DNA of 64,000 nucleotides. Source: Steromphala cineraria. Its lineage: Eukaryota; Mollusca; Gastropoda; Trochida; Trochidae. This document shows positions 23,286 through 34,919 of the stretch, one piece after another; the first letter of the stretch is position 1, and each line of letters begins with the position of its first letter. The notes under the pieces are model-generated. The model saw only the letters and a program-made list of their open reading frames with translations. It was not told the origin of the DNA and made no database searches. The position numbers and the translations under genes were made by a program. Location of the stretch: positions 68,715,226 to 68,779,225 of the forward strand of contig OU744723.1 of assembly GCA_916613615.1 (NCBI GenBank), read 5' to 3'.

Positions 23286-26199
23286 TTTGTAAAGTTACTG
23301 CTTTCATGAATGTATGTATTGAATTTCAGTCCCTGTGGTTTTTATGTGTTAATAATTACTAATGGATGAGTGAAATTCTTGTGCTAGGATAGATTTCATT
23401 AATTTTCGATGGCAGCCATGTTTGTTTACAAACAGACTTTGGAAAAAGCACAATCTTGAGATCACAATGAAATTTAACACGTAGGCGAATAGTTTCAAAT
23501 AATACTGCGTTTAAATATCAACCTGTAAGTTATATGATGTACAGTAATATTCATCGTTCTACGATTTTATTTTTAACCTAATCGACATACGTTCGACACG
23601 TTCAATTTATCAATGAAACTTGAAAATAGTTCCGCCGACCAATCGTCTTTCATTCTCTTAGGAACCGACCAATTAACGTTGAGAATCACTAAAAAGCACA
23701 TGTGCGGATATCAAAAAAATATCCACTCGTGTATCCTCGCCCGTATGGGTAATATTGAAAACTATGAACTTGTAGCTGAGGTCATTTCTAAACTTATCAC
23801 CAACTTTCGGCTGTAATTCGATCAATACTCAATTAAGGAAAATTATTCTTGCAACATGTAATTAACCTGAAAGTCAATTGGAAATTTGTCGGGTTTAAAC
23901 TATATTTGCGAGTATTGGAAAGCAATGGATCCCGGAAAGTTTACTAGCGCAACTATTTAACTTCTAGAATATCACTGGCACCTGTATTAAACTCGCCGTC
24001 AGCTATCTTTTAAAGGAACATAAATTTGAATTACCGTATTAATGTTTAAAGATTAATATCATAATTGAGATAGGAGACGTATCTATCATTGTTGAAATTT
24101 AAGCAGAACGCACGAGAGGTTTTACTATGTACATAGTGTACTGATAACTAGCAAAACAAAGAGCAAAGAACATGCGTCTCTGATTGTAACAATTTATTCA
24201 AGTAAAAGTCCCCGTCCCCGTCCTCCCTAACCTAAATCTCCGGGTGCCCCAAAGCTTGCCTTTTAAAGGCTTTTCTTGTTACTAGAACTACAGTTACCAA
24301 CATAATGAATTGAGGAATCTTTAGCTAGTTTTATGATATGTTAGTGAACTCTTGGCTCAAGCAATTTTTAAGGCTCAGATTTCAGAACAAGATTGATGGT
24401 GGTTTTGTCAACTTGTGAACCAAACATTCAAGACAGCTTATACTGTCTAAGGTTTATTTTGAAGACAGGAATAATTTTGCCAATTGTTTTAAAGGTTGCT
24501 TCCTTTCTAAAAATGAACTCTTTTAATGTTTTACTTCTGTGAATTTCCAGTATTACTCTTTACGTTGAAAGAAGGATCTTGTAAGAGGTATATGTAAGAT
24601 CTCTACAGATACATAGAATGATTTGATGACGTCATACCAATCATTATCGAAAAAAGAACAAAGCCAAACTGTCATAAATATTGCTGGAATCAAACCTTGA
24701 ACCCTTTGCTCTTTTACCCAGAAACATAACCTGTTGCATGGACTAAAAAGGACTAGATGAAAAAGAGTGTGTAATTCTCTTATATGTATTTGTATTTAAG
24801 CCTCAATATAAGGCAGAGAAGGAAACTTATATTTTTTATAACGCCGAATCGCGAATAAAACATATATACCTTGTTAATTTTGATAGTTGACGGTCTATAA
24901 GTCAGAGAAAACACTACTCTTCATTATTCTGCTCTAAGAGAAATATCAGGGTCTCTTAATGAGTAGAAGACCTCGGAGACATGTTTTCTCCTTAACTGAC
25001 ATAATATATGCTGTTATACAACATGCATGAAATAAAGTTATAATAAGTGTGTTGAATAACAAATGAGTTCCTTAAGAAAGGTGAAAATAGTATGCCCTCA
25101 TCATGTTGGGCTAACTGATAGTTTTAAAGACTGTTTAAAAATAATTTCATGAACACATCCTTTTCACCAAACCCTGCTATTGAGAAAAAGTATCATATCC
25201 GATTTCACTTTCATTAGTCTGCACATTAAAAAAGAAGATGAGACAGATTTGATAACTTTGGAAGTAACACTTTATTCCTCACACAGACTACTGTTTGACG
25301 ATTTTCATCAAAAAGATGCATATTGAGCAACAATGTACAAAAATAAAATATTTAAATCAAGAATCCATTAGGAATCATTTACAAAATGTTTGTTTGAAAT
25401 TCATTGGTTGTCATTTTCACAATAAAAGCATATTCCCACAAGCATCATGCTATCTACATGTATCTTAAATGTTTGCACACTAGACCATTTTATTGATCAA
25501 TTGGCCGGGTTTCATGACATAATGACTGCGAGTGTGAATTATTATTATTATTGTTGACCTCTATAACAGTCACCATAAGTTTTGCACTAGCTATTGTATT
25601 AACCTATTATTGTTAACGAGAAAACCAGATCAGCCCCGAAATAAGGTTGCTTTGCCATAACTTGTTACGCCTCTCCTAGTAGTGACAGAATGGGGATATT
25701 TTAAAAAAATATAAAGAGAAATTCAGAAGTTGTAACCTTGAACTCTGACCTTGAATGTCAACAGTCCGAGTGATATGATTAACAAACTATCAATATGAGA
25801 TCTCTGAGGACAAGTCATGAACGTGAGATTTCAAATCCCAGTTTCTAATTTCAAAATATAACTAAATATCGATCTTTAAGGTTAAACAATAAATTAAAAC
25901 TGTTCATTCTGAACTACAATCATATCGTGATAAAATAGTCATGTTAAAGTATTTCCTTCCAACTATGCAAAAGTCATGTCGTGATAAAACATGTTCATAG
26001 TCTTGTTAACGTATTTCCTTTCAACTATGTTTAAAAGTCATGACCTCGCTGCGACCTCGGCTCTTTACAAATGCCTTTAAGTGATTTGTAAACCTATTAG
26101 ACCATGATTGTTAACATGTGAACATATTTCTTGGTTTAAAAGAGTTCTGGAGACCTTAGTGGAGAAAAGCTGTAGCCTGTAAAAAGGGATATTCATATA

Positions 26200-26340
26200 G
26201 CATATCTGTTTTTTCTTGACTAATAGCGTGTTCATCTCATTGATTTAGCTAGAAAGTTTATATTTTCACGAGTGGCGCAGCCATGCATGAGTAAAAATAT
26301 TAAACTTTTCTCTTCTCATGATATTTGTAAAGATTTGAAA
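26200..26340. mobile_element. Eroded fold-back MITE in the TRIM-B 3' flank
   Basis: Contains TATTTTCACGAGTGGCGCAG and TTCTTGACTAATAGCGTG, as in the hairpin at 19984-20167. Orthologous to the relic at 9670-9790. Confidence 0.6.
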
Positions 26341-26488
26341 GCAATATGGAGGCTTAATGTTACAATATAGAAATGAAAGTCTATAAATTGGTACACATTT
26401 GCTCCTGTATAACTGTTACCATCACACCGATTTTGTCTTAGTTCGAACTTTACCAGAATAAATCTGCTGCAGAAATGTATCGCTTAGC

Positions 26489-29400
26489 CTATCTAAAGTG
26501 ATACTCATTCACCCCCTCCGTTTGATTTGCAACATACAGTTTGTCTCCATCAATACACAAACCATAAGGACGATCTACACCATCTGCTGCAGTCAATATG
26601 TCTCTAATAAATTCTCCTCTGTTACTGAGATGGACAACTCTGTGTGTGTCTCTGTCAGCTACAAGAATGTCTCCTCTTCTGGTGGATGTGATTCCTCGTG
26701 GTTCTCTCAGTTCTCTGTCTCCAGTCGGTGTGTACATCCACTCTACATGTCCAGTCTGTGTCAGACAGATGACAGAGCACAGACCACGGTCTGACACAAG
26801 GATAGAGCCTTGTCTGGTCACATGGATGAAGTAAGGAAACTTGAACTTCTTGTGAGGTTCTGGCAGTGTCTGCAGTGATCTCATCACCCGTCCTTCCATG
26901 TCCAGGATATCTACAGAGGAAGGAGAGTAGGAACCGGCAACTAATGTAGATTGATCCAGTACATCCAGACCCCAATACTTCTTGTCAGTTGATATTGTAG
27001 ACTGGAGTTCCAGGGCAGGGTTAACATTGACTGTTACAATCTGACTAGAGGATGGAACAGAAACAGCCACCTTGTTGTCATCCAGTACAGCAATACTCCA
27101 AGGAAAGTTATCTAACACCAGAGTGCTGCATTGATGTTTACCATTAAGTGTGTAGATGGATTTGATTCTGTTTCCACTAAAATCATTGACTACAGTTATT
27201 TTCCTGTTTCTAACATTCAACACAGCTACATCGCTTAAGTTACATTTGTCACCCCGATGTAATTTAGCATCAACAACCCTCTGTAGTACAGGTTCAGCTA
27301 TCAGGTCAACATCTTTCTCAACCTTCACATCCATCTTATCAATTTCTGCTTTCAGTTGTTCAAGATCTTTTATAAAGCTGAAGGTAGCTACATCTCTCCT
27401 GTCTTCTCTCTGTGTCTCTGTGACGTCAGATACAGCTCCTGATCCAGACGACAGATACATCTCAAACAGCTGCGCCTCATCCTCCAACTCCAGGGCCTGC
27501 TGGATGAACTGAGACTGCTGCTGGTACGTCTGTAAATCTATCAGCTTCGCTTTTACCTTTGACCTCAGTTGACCTGTCTGTTCTCCTGATTGGTCTTCCA
27601 GTTTCTTCATCAGCTGATCTTTCTTTTTCTGAAGATGTACCATGATCCTTTCAAATGTTTTCTCTATATCAGATTTTACCATCAACTTGTGATCAGTTCC
27701 CTTCTCAATCTCCCCCTCATAACACTTGATCTCAATGTTGCATTCCTCCATTTGTATCTGAAGTTTCTTCTGACGTTCCTGTAGTTGACCTTCGACATCT
27801 GGCAACATGGCCTGGATGGTGACGACATCTTCACACTTCCGGTGACTGATGCTGCAACAAACTGTACATAATGGTTTCTTGCAGTCATTGCAATATAGTT
27901 TTATTTTCTTGTCATGTTCTCTGCAGATAAACTTTCTTTTGATCTTCTGACCTGAGGAGGCATCTGTCAAGTTGTTGACAATGTGATGACGTAGTGAAGG
28001 CATTTTCCTGTGCATCTTGAGACAGGCGTCACAGAAACCTGCTTCACACTCAGAACACCAATGTGTAGCTGGAGTTGTCTCCCCTTCTTCTTTGCAGGAA
28101 GAACATGTGACTGCCTCTGTTAACAAACCAATATAGGGCTTATTCATATGTACACTGTGGGTTTCATTGATGCACAAATTTGGAAATATAACACACTTGT
28201 TATGTCAATAAAAGAAATTTTGTACATATTTTGTTTGTGTTTGTGTACTAATTGTGTGAGTGAGTTCGGTTTATTGTGTTTTTATGTACGAATTCAATAA
28301 TGTTGGTAATCTTCACATGCATATCATATATCCTTTAAATCTTCTGATCTGAATCTAACAATTTTCCAAGGATTTTTTTTTTACATAGAACTCCTTTGAT
28401 CAGAGTATTTTTTACAACAGTCACACATTTTTTCACAGTCGTTTTTGTCTATATACAGTAGAACTCGGATATAACAAACTCCAAGGGACCAAAGAATTTG
28501 GTTCGCTATATCCAGTGTTCGATATACGCATATAATTTTAATGATATTATATAGGGACGGGATTTGAAAATTTGTTCACTATATCCGAGTGTTCGCTATA
28601 TCCGTGTTCGCTATATCCGTGTTCTACTGTATTATTTAAAGAATACCCATTTTTGATTAGTGAATGCTTTGCATTTATTGTGTCTTAAGGTACAATGTTA
28701 ATATTGTTATTACCTTTCAAAGATGACAGACCATTAAGGATATTTTGTTACAAAGTCTGTATTGCCTATGTTATGTTCAATAATTATCTGATTATCATAA
28801 GTGATCTAGAAACATTCTATCTTATCAGTTAATACCTTGTAGGGAGTCCATGAGTCCAGTTAGAAGCAGTAGAGTTTGTTCATAGTTCATTCATTAATTT
28901 ACTAATTGAGTAAATGAGTGAGTTTTATTGTATTTTCACGCACTAATTATATATTGTTGATAATTTTTAAAATGCAAATGATTCATCCTTTTAACTTAAT
29001 CTATCAATACTGACTCTTTTCTAAGGTTACTTTAAGTATTAAAAAATAATTTATAAATTATCTGTGATATTATTGAGTTCACCATGAAAATATCTTTATC
29101 GGTTTTACTTACAAAAAATAACAAACAATTAAAGGATAGTTTAAGTGTTGACAAAGTCTTTGTTATATCAAATGATTATATTATTATTATTAGTGATCTA
29201 GAAACATTCTATCTTCAAAATTATTACCTTGTAGAGAGTCCATGAGTCCAGTTAGAAGCAGTCCTGGTTTTAGCTGCCCCGCCCAATCTTCTACAGGTCT
29301 GTCAGGGTGAGGCACTGGGGTCTCTTGTCTACATGTGGGACAGGGGATGGTCTTGTTTCTCACAGCTTCTTCTTTGGTCTGCAGATATTTCTCCAGACAG

Positions 29401-29507
29401 TTCTTACAGAAGGAGTGTTGACATGCGAGTGTAACTGGCTGCTGAAACACTTCAAAGCAGACACTGCAAGTCAGGTGGTTGTCCTTTAACTTGCCTGCTG
29501 TTGCCAT
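26489..29507 (-). CDS. TRIM-family E3 ubiquitin ligase, RING/B-box/coiled-coil/NHL (TRIM-B)
   Basis: Exons 29228-29507 and 26489-28116 splice in the same phase as TRIM-A to give 635 aa. An upstream in-frame ATG at 29528 lies before the conserved ATATTTTCAG acceptor, so the ATG at 29507 is preferred. RING cysteines and histidine are at the same positions as in TRIM-A, followed by B-box 1, B-box 2, coiled coil and an NHL-type propeller. The RING exon differs from TRIM-A at 3 of 93 residues and the coiled coil is nearly unchanged. The last 71 residues differ at about 18 positions. The intron (28117-29227) holds a MITE and a stray RING-exon 3' fragment absent from TRIM-A. Inferred role: cytosolic ubiquitin ligase, with target choice through the NHL domain. 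Confidence 0.92.
28456..28629. mobile_element. Palindromic TA-target MITE (pogo/Tigger-like), copy 1
   Basis: Starts CAGTAGAACTCGGATATA and ends with TATATCCGTGTTCTACTG, flanked by TA on both sides. The TRIM-A intron has the uninterrupted empty site near 11900. TIR style and TA target fit Tc1/mariner pogo-type MITEs. A relative is at 53404-53579, and an 18-bp end fragment lies at 29995-30012. Confidence 0.8.
28836..28870 (-). pseudogene. Orphan 3' end of the TRIM RING exon with its 5' splice site
   Basis: 35 bp identical to the end of the RING exon (coding ...LTGLMDSLQ) plus the GTATTA donor and about 150 bp of the following intron lie within the TRIM-B intron. The homology stops abruptly inside the exon. 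It is a partial duplication of 29130-29263 and could act as a decoy donor only if a new acceptor were used. Confidence 0.75.
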
Positions 29508-30689
29508 TGCTGATCTGAAAATATACAAATAAACACTGCATAACTCATGGAAGATGACGAAACTATGATGACGTCTACTCTCTAATCTCTTTAATCAATA
29601 TACGTATGGCGGGCATTTTGTTTTTTAAAAACATAAAATTTTCTAAACTTTTATCGAACTCCTGCCAATATGACAAAGTAAGCCAACTTGTATATAGATT
29701 TCAACTTCAACATGCACATTTATATGCTCTGTGGATACACGCAGAATGACTCATCTGGTGGGAGTCAACATTGTGAAAATGAATGCTTGCTTATAGCTTG
29801 TAATAAAAGTATAAACAGCGAATACCTTCCAGTTTGTAATAAATGGATAAACCTCAACATTTATATGCTCAGTGGATTCATGTTGCTTCATAAAATTTTA
29901 AAACAAGTAGGAGTAAACAATGTAAAAATGAATGCTTGCTTATACCTTAATTCCAGCTTGTAATGAAAGGATAAACAGGTAAAATGTAATATTATATCCG
30001 AGTTCTACTGTATGTTGCTCCTCGGTATGTTTGTCAATACATCTTTAACCCATATATCAATCTGCACCCAATATCAACTTGTCCTCACAAATCAACATAT
30101 CAGCCAACACTCTCATCAGCTTATACCAACTTACAAAGAGTTCATAATTACATGTATGCACTATTTCTATATTCATGTACCACTGTTAGTGTCTTTGTAA
30201 AAATAAACTGATTGATTGACCAGGGAAATAGCTCGTACCAATATATCATTTTTTTAATTTTTTAATTGTACCAAACTATCCCCATAGGCTTTACAAACGA
30301 CTAGCTGTATAGATCCACTAGCTCTCTCTTATCTAGGTCATCGATACAATAAACCTCGCTGTTACTGTTAGTTGAAATTGATCCGGGGTACTGACACAGA
30401 TGATATGAACAGGTTCAGAGGTGTATTTGATCAAGTAATTGACAACATATATGGCAATTTTACTGATATAAGGCCTAAACTAATGTCATATTTCTTTATC
30501 ACTAAGTACACGACCACTTCCTCGTTTGCAGACAGAACTGAAACCGAAAGTAGGCGTGAACTTCTTTGAAATAGACACTAAATATGATCAAGTAGAACTA
30601 TGTTTAATGTGTTCATTACACAAACTATAACACCATATTACATCTTATCAACCTACATGTACATGATATCACAACAGTTCTAATATGAA

Positions 30690-30820
30690 TGATAAATACG
30701 AACCCTCACATGTTACGCTTGTCAGCACAAGACATGAACCGGTTTGCAGCCTGTGACGTCAGAACATCACGTGACTTGCCAGTAGTTGCGAGGCTGTGAA
30801 TAATACTCATTGTGAAAGCT
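30690..30820 (-). promoter_or_regulatory. Candidate TRIM-B promoter
   Basis: Conserved with 13977-14100. On the minus strand CACGTGATGTTCTGACGTCA keeps the E-box/CRE pair. The following donor-like site reads ACAT/GTGAGG, poorer than in TRIM-A. Confidence 0.4.
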
Positions 30821-31440
30821 TCTCACTTTGAAAAGAAGCAAGCCTTTTATATGGTGTAAGAGAGATTTTCTTTATGTATGCGAGGTTTGCAATACATATA
30901 CGAGCCAGTGATTGACAATAGTCGGTGTTTAGTGTTTGGAGTGTGTTATAGTTTGTGTGTATATCACTTGCCTTTTGTTAAAGATACTCTTTAGATATTC
31001 GTGTCGATTAAAGATATATTTCATACAATTGAAATGAAAATGAACATTGATATTTGAATACATTAATAATTATATTTTCTACATTAGTTGTTATATTTTA
31101 CTTTAAATAATCTTTTCACACATTTGTATCAAAGATATAACAACTCACACCAATATAGACGTGCTAAACAAGTACTTATCATTGTGTCACATGGGTAGCC
31201 CATTATTAAGAGGCTGTAATAGTTACACTGGAGTCCAAATGTCATTTTCTTAGAATCGTATCTGCTGGAATAAGAAACTGCATGCCCGACCTGCTAGCTA
31301 TAACCACACAACTTGCTTTGTTTGTGACTTAGAAACCTATCGGGGATTATATCTATTGTATTGGAGGCCTCTTGTTTTCTCGTAATAACCTCTTAGGAGG
31401 GTTTACATTTGGAAGTCAGGGCATTATATTCACATGTAAC

Positions 31441-31560
31441 ACCTACTCGGGGGTCGGAAGGTTTTTATATTCATATGTAAGACCTACTCGGGGGTTGGGA
31501 GGTTTTTATATTCATATGTAAGACCTACTCGGGGGTTGGAAAGTTTTTATATTTCAAAGT
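31441..31560. repeat. 41-bp minisatellite, three copies
   Basis: ACCTACTCGGGGGT starts at 31441, 31482 and 31523, followed by TTTTTATATTCATATGTAAG-type sequence. Confidence 0.85.
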
Positions 31561-31642
31561 CAAAGGGTTTTATATTTTATTTATGTGTAACCTAACACCA
31601 CAGTCCATACTATCTTGAAAAATCTACAAAGTTTCAATGATT

Positions 31643-31716
31643 CCAAAGTGCGGGATTCGAACCCTCAACCCTCTGAACCGTCAGCAAGCACTCTAACCAC
31701 TACTCTAACGGACCAG
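31643..31716 (-). repeat. tRNA-derived SINE head or tRNA pseudogene
   Basis: On the minus strand an A box (TAGAGTAGTGGTTAGAG) and an exact consensus B box (GGTTCGAATCC) sit about 30 bp apart within 74 bp. Stem pairing is incomplete and no CCA or terminator is evident, so a retroposon head is more likely than a working tRNA gene. Confidence 0.55.
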
Positions 31717-31719
31717 ATA

Positions 31720-33320
31720 GAGGGGAAGGCTATGTTAAACGATCTATTGATTGAAGTTCAGATTTCGGTAAAAAAAAGGTCGGTCCTAAAGCATTATGAT
31801 ATCCAATTGCACTTGATTCAAATTTTAAATGCATACAAACATTCATAATTGATATTAACAGTGTTACACCTTTTAACTTGTGATAAATTTAAAGGATCAA
31901 AATACGGTATCAACCACGTGACTTGTCGATTGTCATTTGTAAAACCTTACACCTCGAAGAATGCTTTGCACGTGCATTTTGTGCTATGTCAATGTCAAAA
32001 AGTCGTTTGAACACACTGCTTATTTTGAAGGAAACTGATTTAATCTTTTTTTTATTAGAATTAAAGCGACAGTATAAAGTAATGTAATCCAATAATAAAT
32101 GTTAAAACAAAACGGCAAAACATAAATCCAAAATATTTGTTTGTTTTTTTTCTCATTTTTTATGATCAGTCTAAAAATATGATTACAAAAACTACAATAT
32201 TGACAAATGATTGCGTATTTTAAATAAATGTTTAATAACGGTATCTAAGTAAATTAAAACCCTCGAACTTTCCCCTCAGCATTCTTTCCTCAGGTTTTGA
32301 AAACCCAAGCATAACCTCGTTCTCGTGTTTTAACCCTAACGTAATCACCGAACGAGTGTATCCCGGCCTGTACCTTTAAACATTTACTTGGGTGGGCGCT
32401 TATTTAAGAAGTGTGAATGACGATCGAAAAATAAAGACTACTGAAGTGGAACTGTGTTTAGGTTGTCTTTGATAACTGATACAAGCGTTCAAAACATACT
32501 AACACATTATTGAGTAGAAAATAACACATATTTATTATTTTAGTACCATTGGTAAATGGGTGGTTATTAGATCTATAATCACAAATCCCTCTGGGGTGCT
32601 TATTGGAGCAAGGCGCTTATTAGCTCGAATACGGTAATCTCACCACTTACACAATGGTGATGACGACTCTCTATTGTGTTAACAGTTATTAAGAATCCTT
32701 TGCTCTTTGACTATCCCTGCTATTGGGATCTCGTTTTTATTATTGTTTAGCAATATACATCTACTTAAGTGCTTCAAGAATAATAGATCTAAAACCTTAA
32801 ATAAACGTTACCAGGGACCTGCATCATGACGTCGGCGACATCACCGTATGGTGAAGAAGACGTTAAACCCCAATCCAACAACAACAACCTGCATCAAGTA
32901 TGGAACATGCAGCTATCTGATTGATAGCTCAGTGTTTTTATCCACTAGACTATGGTCTGAACTCAGATGAAGAAAGTATGGTTGTCAGTATCAAAGCTGT
33001 GTTATCATTTTACAGATGAAGCAGAGAGTGCACGTGGAGAACATTTCAAGCACGTGGAATGCACCCTGCATCAGTTGTCAGTTGTATGAGTTGTCAGTTG
33101 TATCGCCCACTGAAGAATAAATCCAATACTAGTTGAAGGATGAACCAATTTGTAGGAAGACTAAGGTTGTGTCCCATATCTGATGAGTGAGCTCTTGATA
33201 TTTCATTGTTTTGGTGTAAATTGAGTGAAATATATGTAAAATGTAAAAAAGACAGTTTTTAGTATCGTGAAAACAAACAGGGGTTAAGATGGATCCCCAT
33301 CATTGATTCGTGAAGATAAT
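31720..33320. other. Intergenic with transposon debris, no gene
   Basis: AATACGGTA at 31899 and again at 32628-32636, with GGGCGCTTATT-like motifs at 32393 and 32610, suggests a decayed DNA transposon. 32811-32890 ends in GACGTTAAACCCCAATCC and an AAC-repeat, a tail seen on molluscan SINEs. No coding exon is recognisable. Confidence 0.45.
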
Positions 33321-33332
33321 CATCTCGCCCCT

Positions 33333-33603
33333 CAGTCTAAGTAAACCTAGCCTCAAGTTTATCCGTATCACTCCTATACTCAGTCTCAAAAGGTCTAGTA
33401 GAGGGTCGCGTCGGCCGACCTTTCTGCGACCTATGACCTTCCAACATTATGTATATACGTGCGAAGGCAGACTATTGTGGCTTGGTAAGCTGAGTTCTGA
33501 TAGGTCAATTCGATACGTGGGCGGAAGCGACCCTCTACTAGGTCTTTCTAGACTGAGTATAGGAGTGAAACGGATATTATTGAGGCTAGGTTTACTTAGA
33601 CTG
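33333..33603. mobile_element. Long-TIR MITE with 9-bp target duplication, copy 2
   Basis: Same CAGTCTAAGTAAACCTAG termini; perfect 9-bp duplication CTCGCCCCT at 33324-33332 and 33604-33612. 271 bp. Confidence 0.9.
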
Positions 33604-33879
33604 CTCGCCCCTTCGTGTCTCATTCATCATCTCTCAAAATGCATTCTCTGTACATAACCTGGCTTGTTACCTCTTCGGTCATTGTGTGATGTACAATTGT
33701 GTTTTTTGTAGTGGGACATGTACATCCTAAATGTGATAAACCATCATTGATCTACTTATATTATCATCCAAAACTGTGTTCCACAGGAGATATTGCTTGT
33801 GGAAGATCAAGCCATATCTCCTAGGAGATATCGTTTTGACAGTAGATCTTGAACAATACTATGTCATCAGAAGGGACAT

Positions 33880-34150
33880 AACATCACAAACTTTTGCATC
33901 ATCAGTAATGACGTCACAATGCTATGACATGATAGACAAAACGACGCTACAATGCTATGAGGTAGTAAACACAATTATGACACAATGCTATGACGTCATA
34001 AACACAATGATGACACAATGCCATGATCTCACTGGTGTAGGAGTGTCAGGGCTATGCAGTGTTCGGCAAGCCTCCGATATTTTTTACTTTTACCAACTTG
34101 TGTTGATATATTTGGTATCAGAAGACACTTGGGTGAGATTCTCTAACTAC
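33880..34150. repeat. Duplicate rich in CRE-like TGACGTCA, copy 1 (partner 53815-54106)
   Basis: Contains several CACAATGCTATGAYNTCATA units and then AACTTGTGTTGATATATTTG and AGAAGACACTTGGG, all present in the same order at 53815-54106. The end at CACTTGGG here is the empty site of the MITE inserted in the partner. Confidence 0.75.
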
Positions 34151-34399
34151 CTCATTGTTATCAAGTTGTCTTCTCTGGACTCTCCAAAAAAAAGATAAAT
34201 ATTATGCAAAGAAGACTCTGCAAACAAGTACATTTCTGTCCTTTCACAATATCTTGAGATAAAAAAAATAAGACTTAGGCATCAACACATCATTATGAAT
34301 ATCAATACATTTCATAAATGTGTTCATAGTTTAGAATGAAACACAGACTGTGATACCCAACAGGTGGGCAGAGAGATTGACTGATGCACGTGGTCCTGT

Positions 34400-34795
34400 G
34401 CAATGTTCAATCCACCGCTATTAGAATAGTTCAGCAACAACGGGCGCAGCTCGCTGGATGGGTGGGTAACTGATTGCTGGAAAATCTGAGAGTTTGAAGG
34501 ATTGATTCCCTGCCCCACACTGAGACATGAGTTGAGAAACTTGTGGTGTCACCCTGGGTAAGTGACTTAGTTCAAAGCGTGCCTCTGTCCAACCAGCAGT
34601 AATTGGGTACCTAGTATGATACAATGGTAGTCTGAATTTGAACCTTAAGCGCCTGACAGGCGACTGGTTGTATTCTCCTTAGGGAGTGTTCTGTACTCGT
34701 TGACCAGGGGTAATATGTCACTCAGCGCTTTGAGCATGCAATGTGCGTGGATATATGCGCTATATAAATGGACTATTATTATTATTATTATTATC
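34400..34795 (+). mobile_element. SINE-like retroposon with ATT-repeat tail
   Basis: Compact unit ending GCGCTATATAAATGGACTA followed by an ATT repeat (34767-34794), a 3' end common to several invertebrate SINE families. Upstream TGATTCCCTGCCCCAC resembles a worn tRNA B-box region. Boundaries on the left are approximate. Confidence 0.5.
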
Positions 34796-34919
34796 ATTAC
34801 ACACCTCCGACCACTTCTTAACAGGGTTAAATACATGTCATTAACCATTTAAGACGAAAATACCACCCGGTTAAATAATCCCTTTCAGACAATTTCATAA
34901 GTGATAAAAGAAACTAAAA

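Larger units (their letters stand above)
21880..24285. mobile_element. Insertion of about 2.4 kb in block B, type unknown
   Basis: Block A is continuous across the corresponding point (near 6390), so this DNA was added to block B. It contains a hairpin element (22555-22676) and the duplicate at 22980-23285. Its ends carry GGGGTC..GACCCC on the left and CCCCAAAGCTTGCC on the right. No transposase or RT ORF is seen, and termini and target duplication are not resolved. Confidence 0.5.
21430..31345. repeat. Segmental duplication block B (second TRIM gene plus flanks)
   Basis: Collinear with 5570-14480. It carries a private insertion of about 2.4 kb near 21880-24285 that interrupts sequence continuous in block A. 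Its left end starts at a GAGGTTATTGCTTTGG junction with the palindrome CTTTGGGGTC/GACCCCAAAG at 21886-21909. It also has an inserted 174-bp MITE and an extra RING-exon remnant in the TRIM intron. Confidence 0.85.

Noticed and set aside
31643..31716. Functional tRNA gene
   Set aside because: A and B boxes are good, but the acceptor and other stems do not pair well and no terminator follows; a SINE head or pseudogene is more likely.
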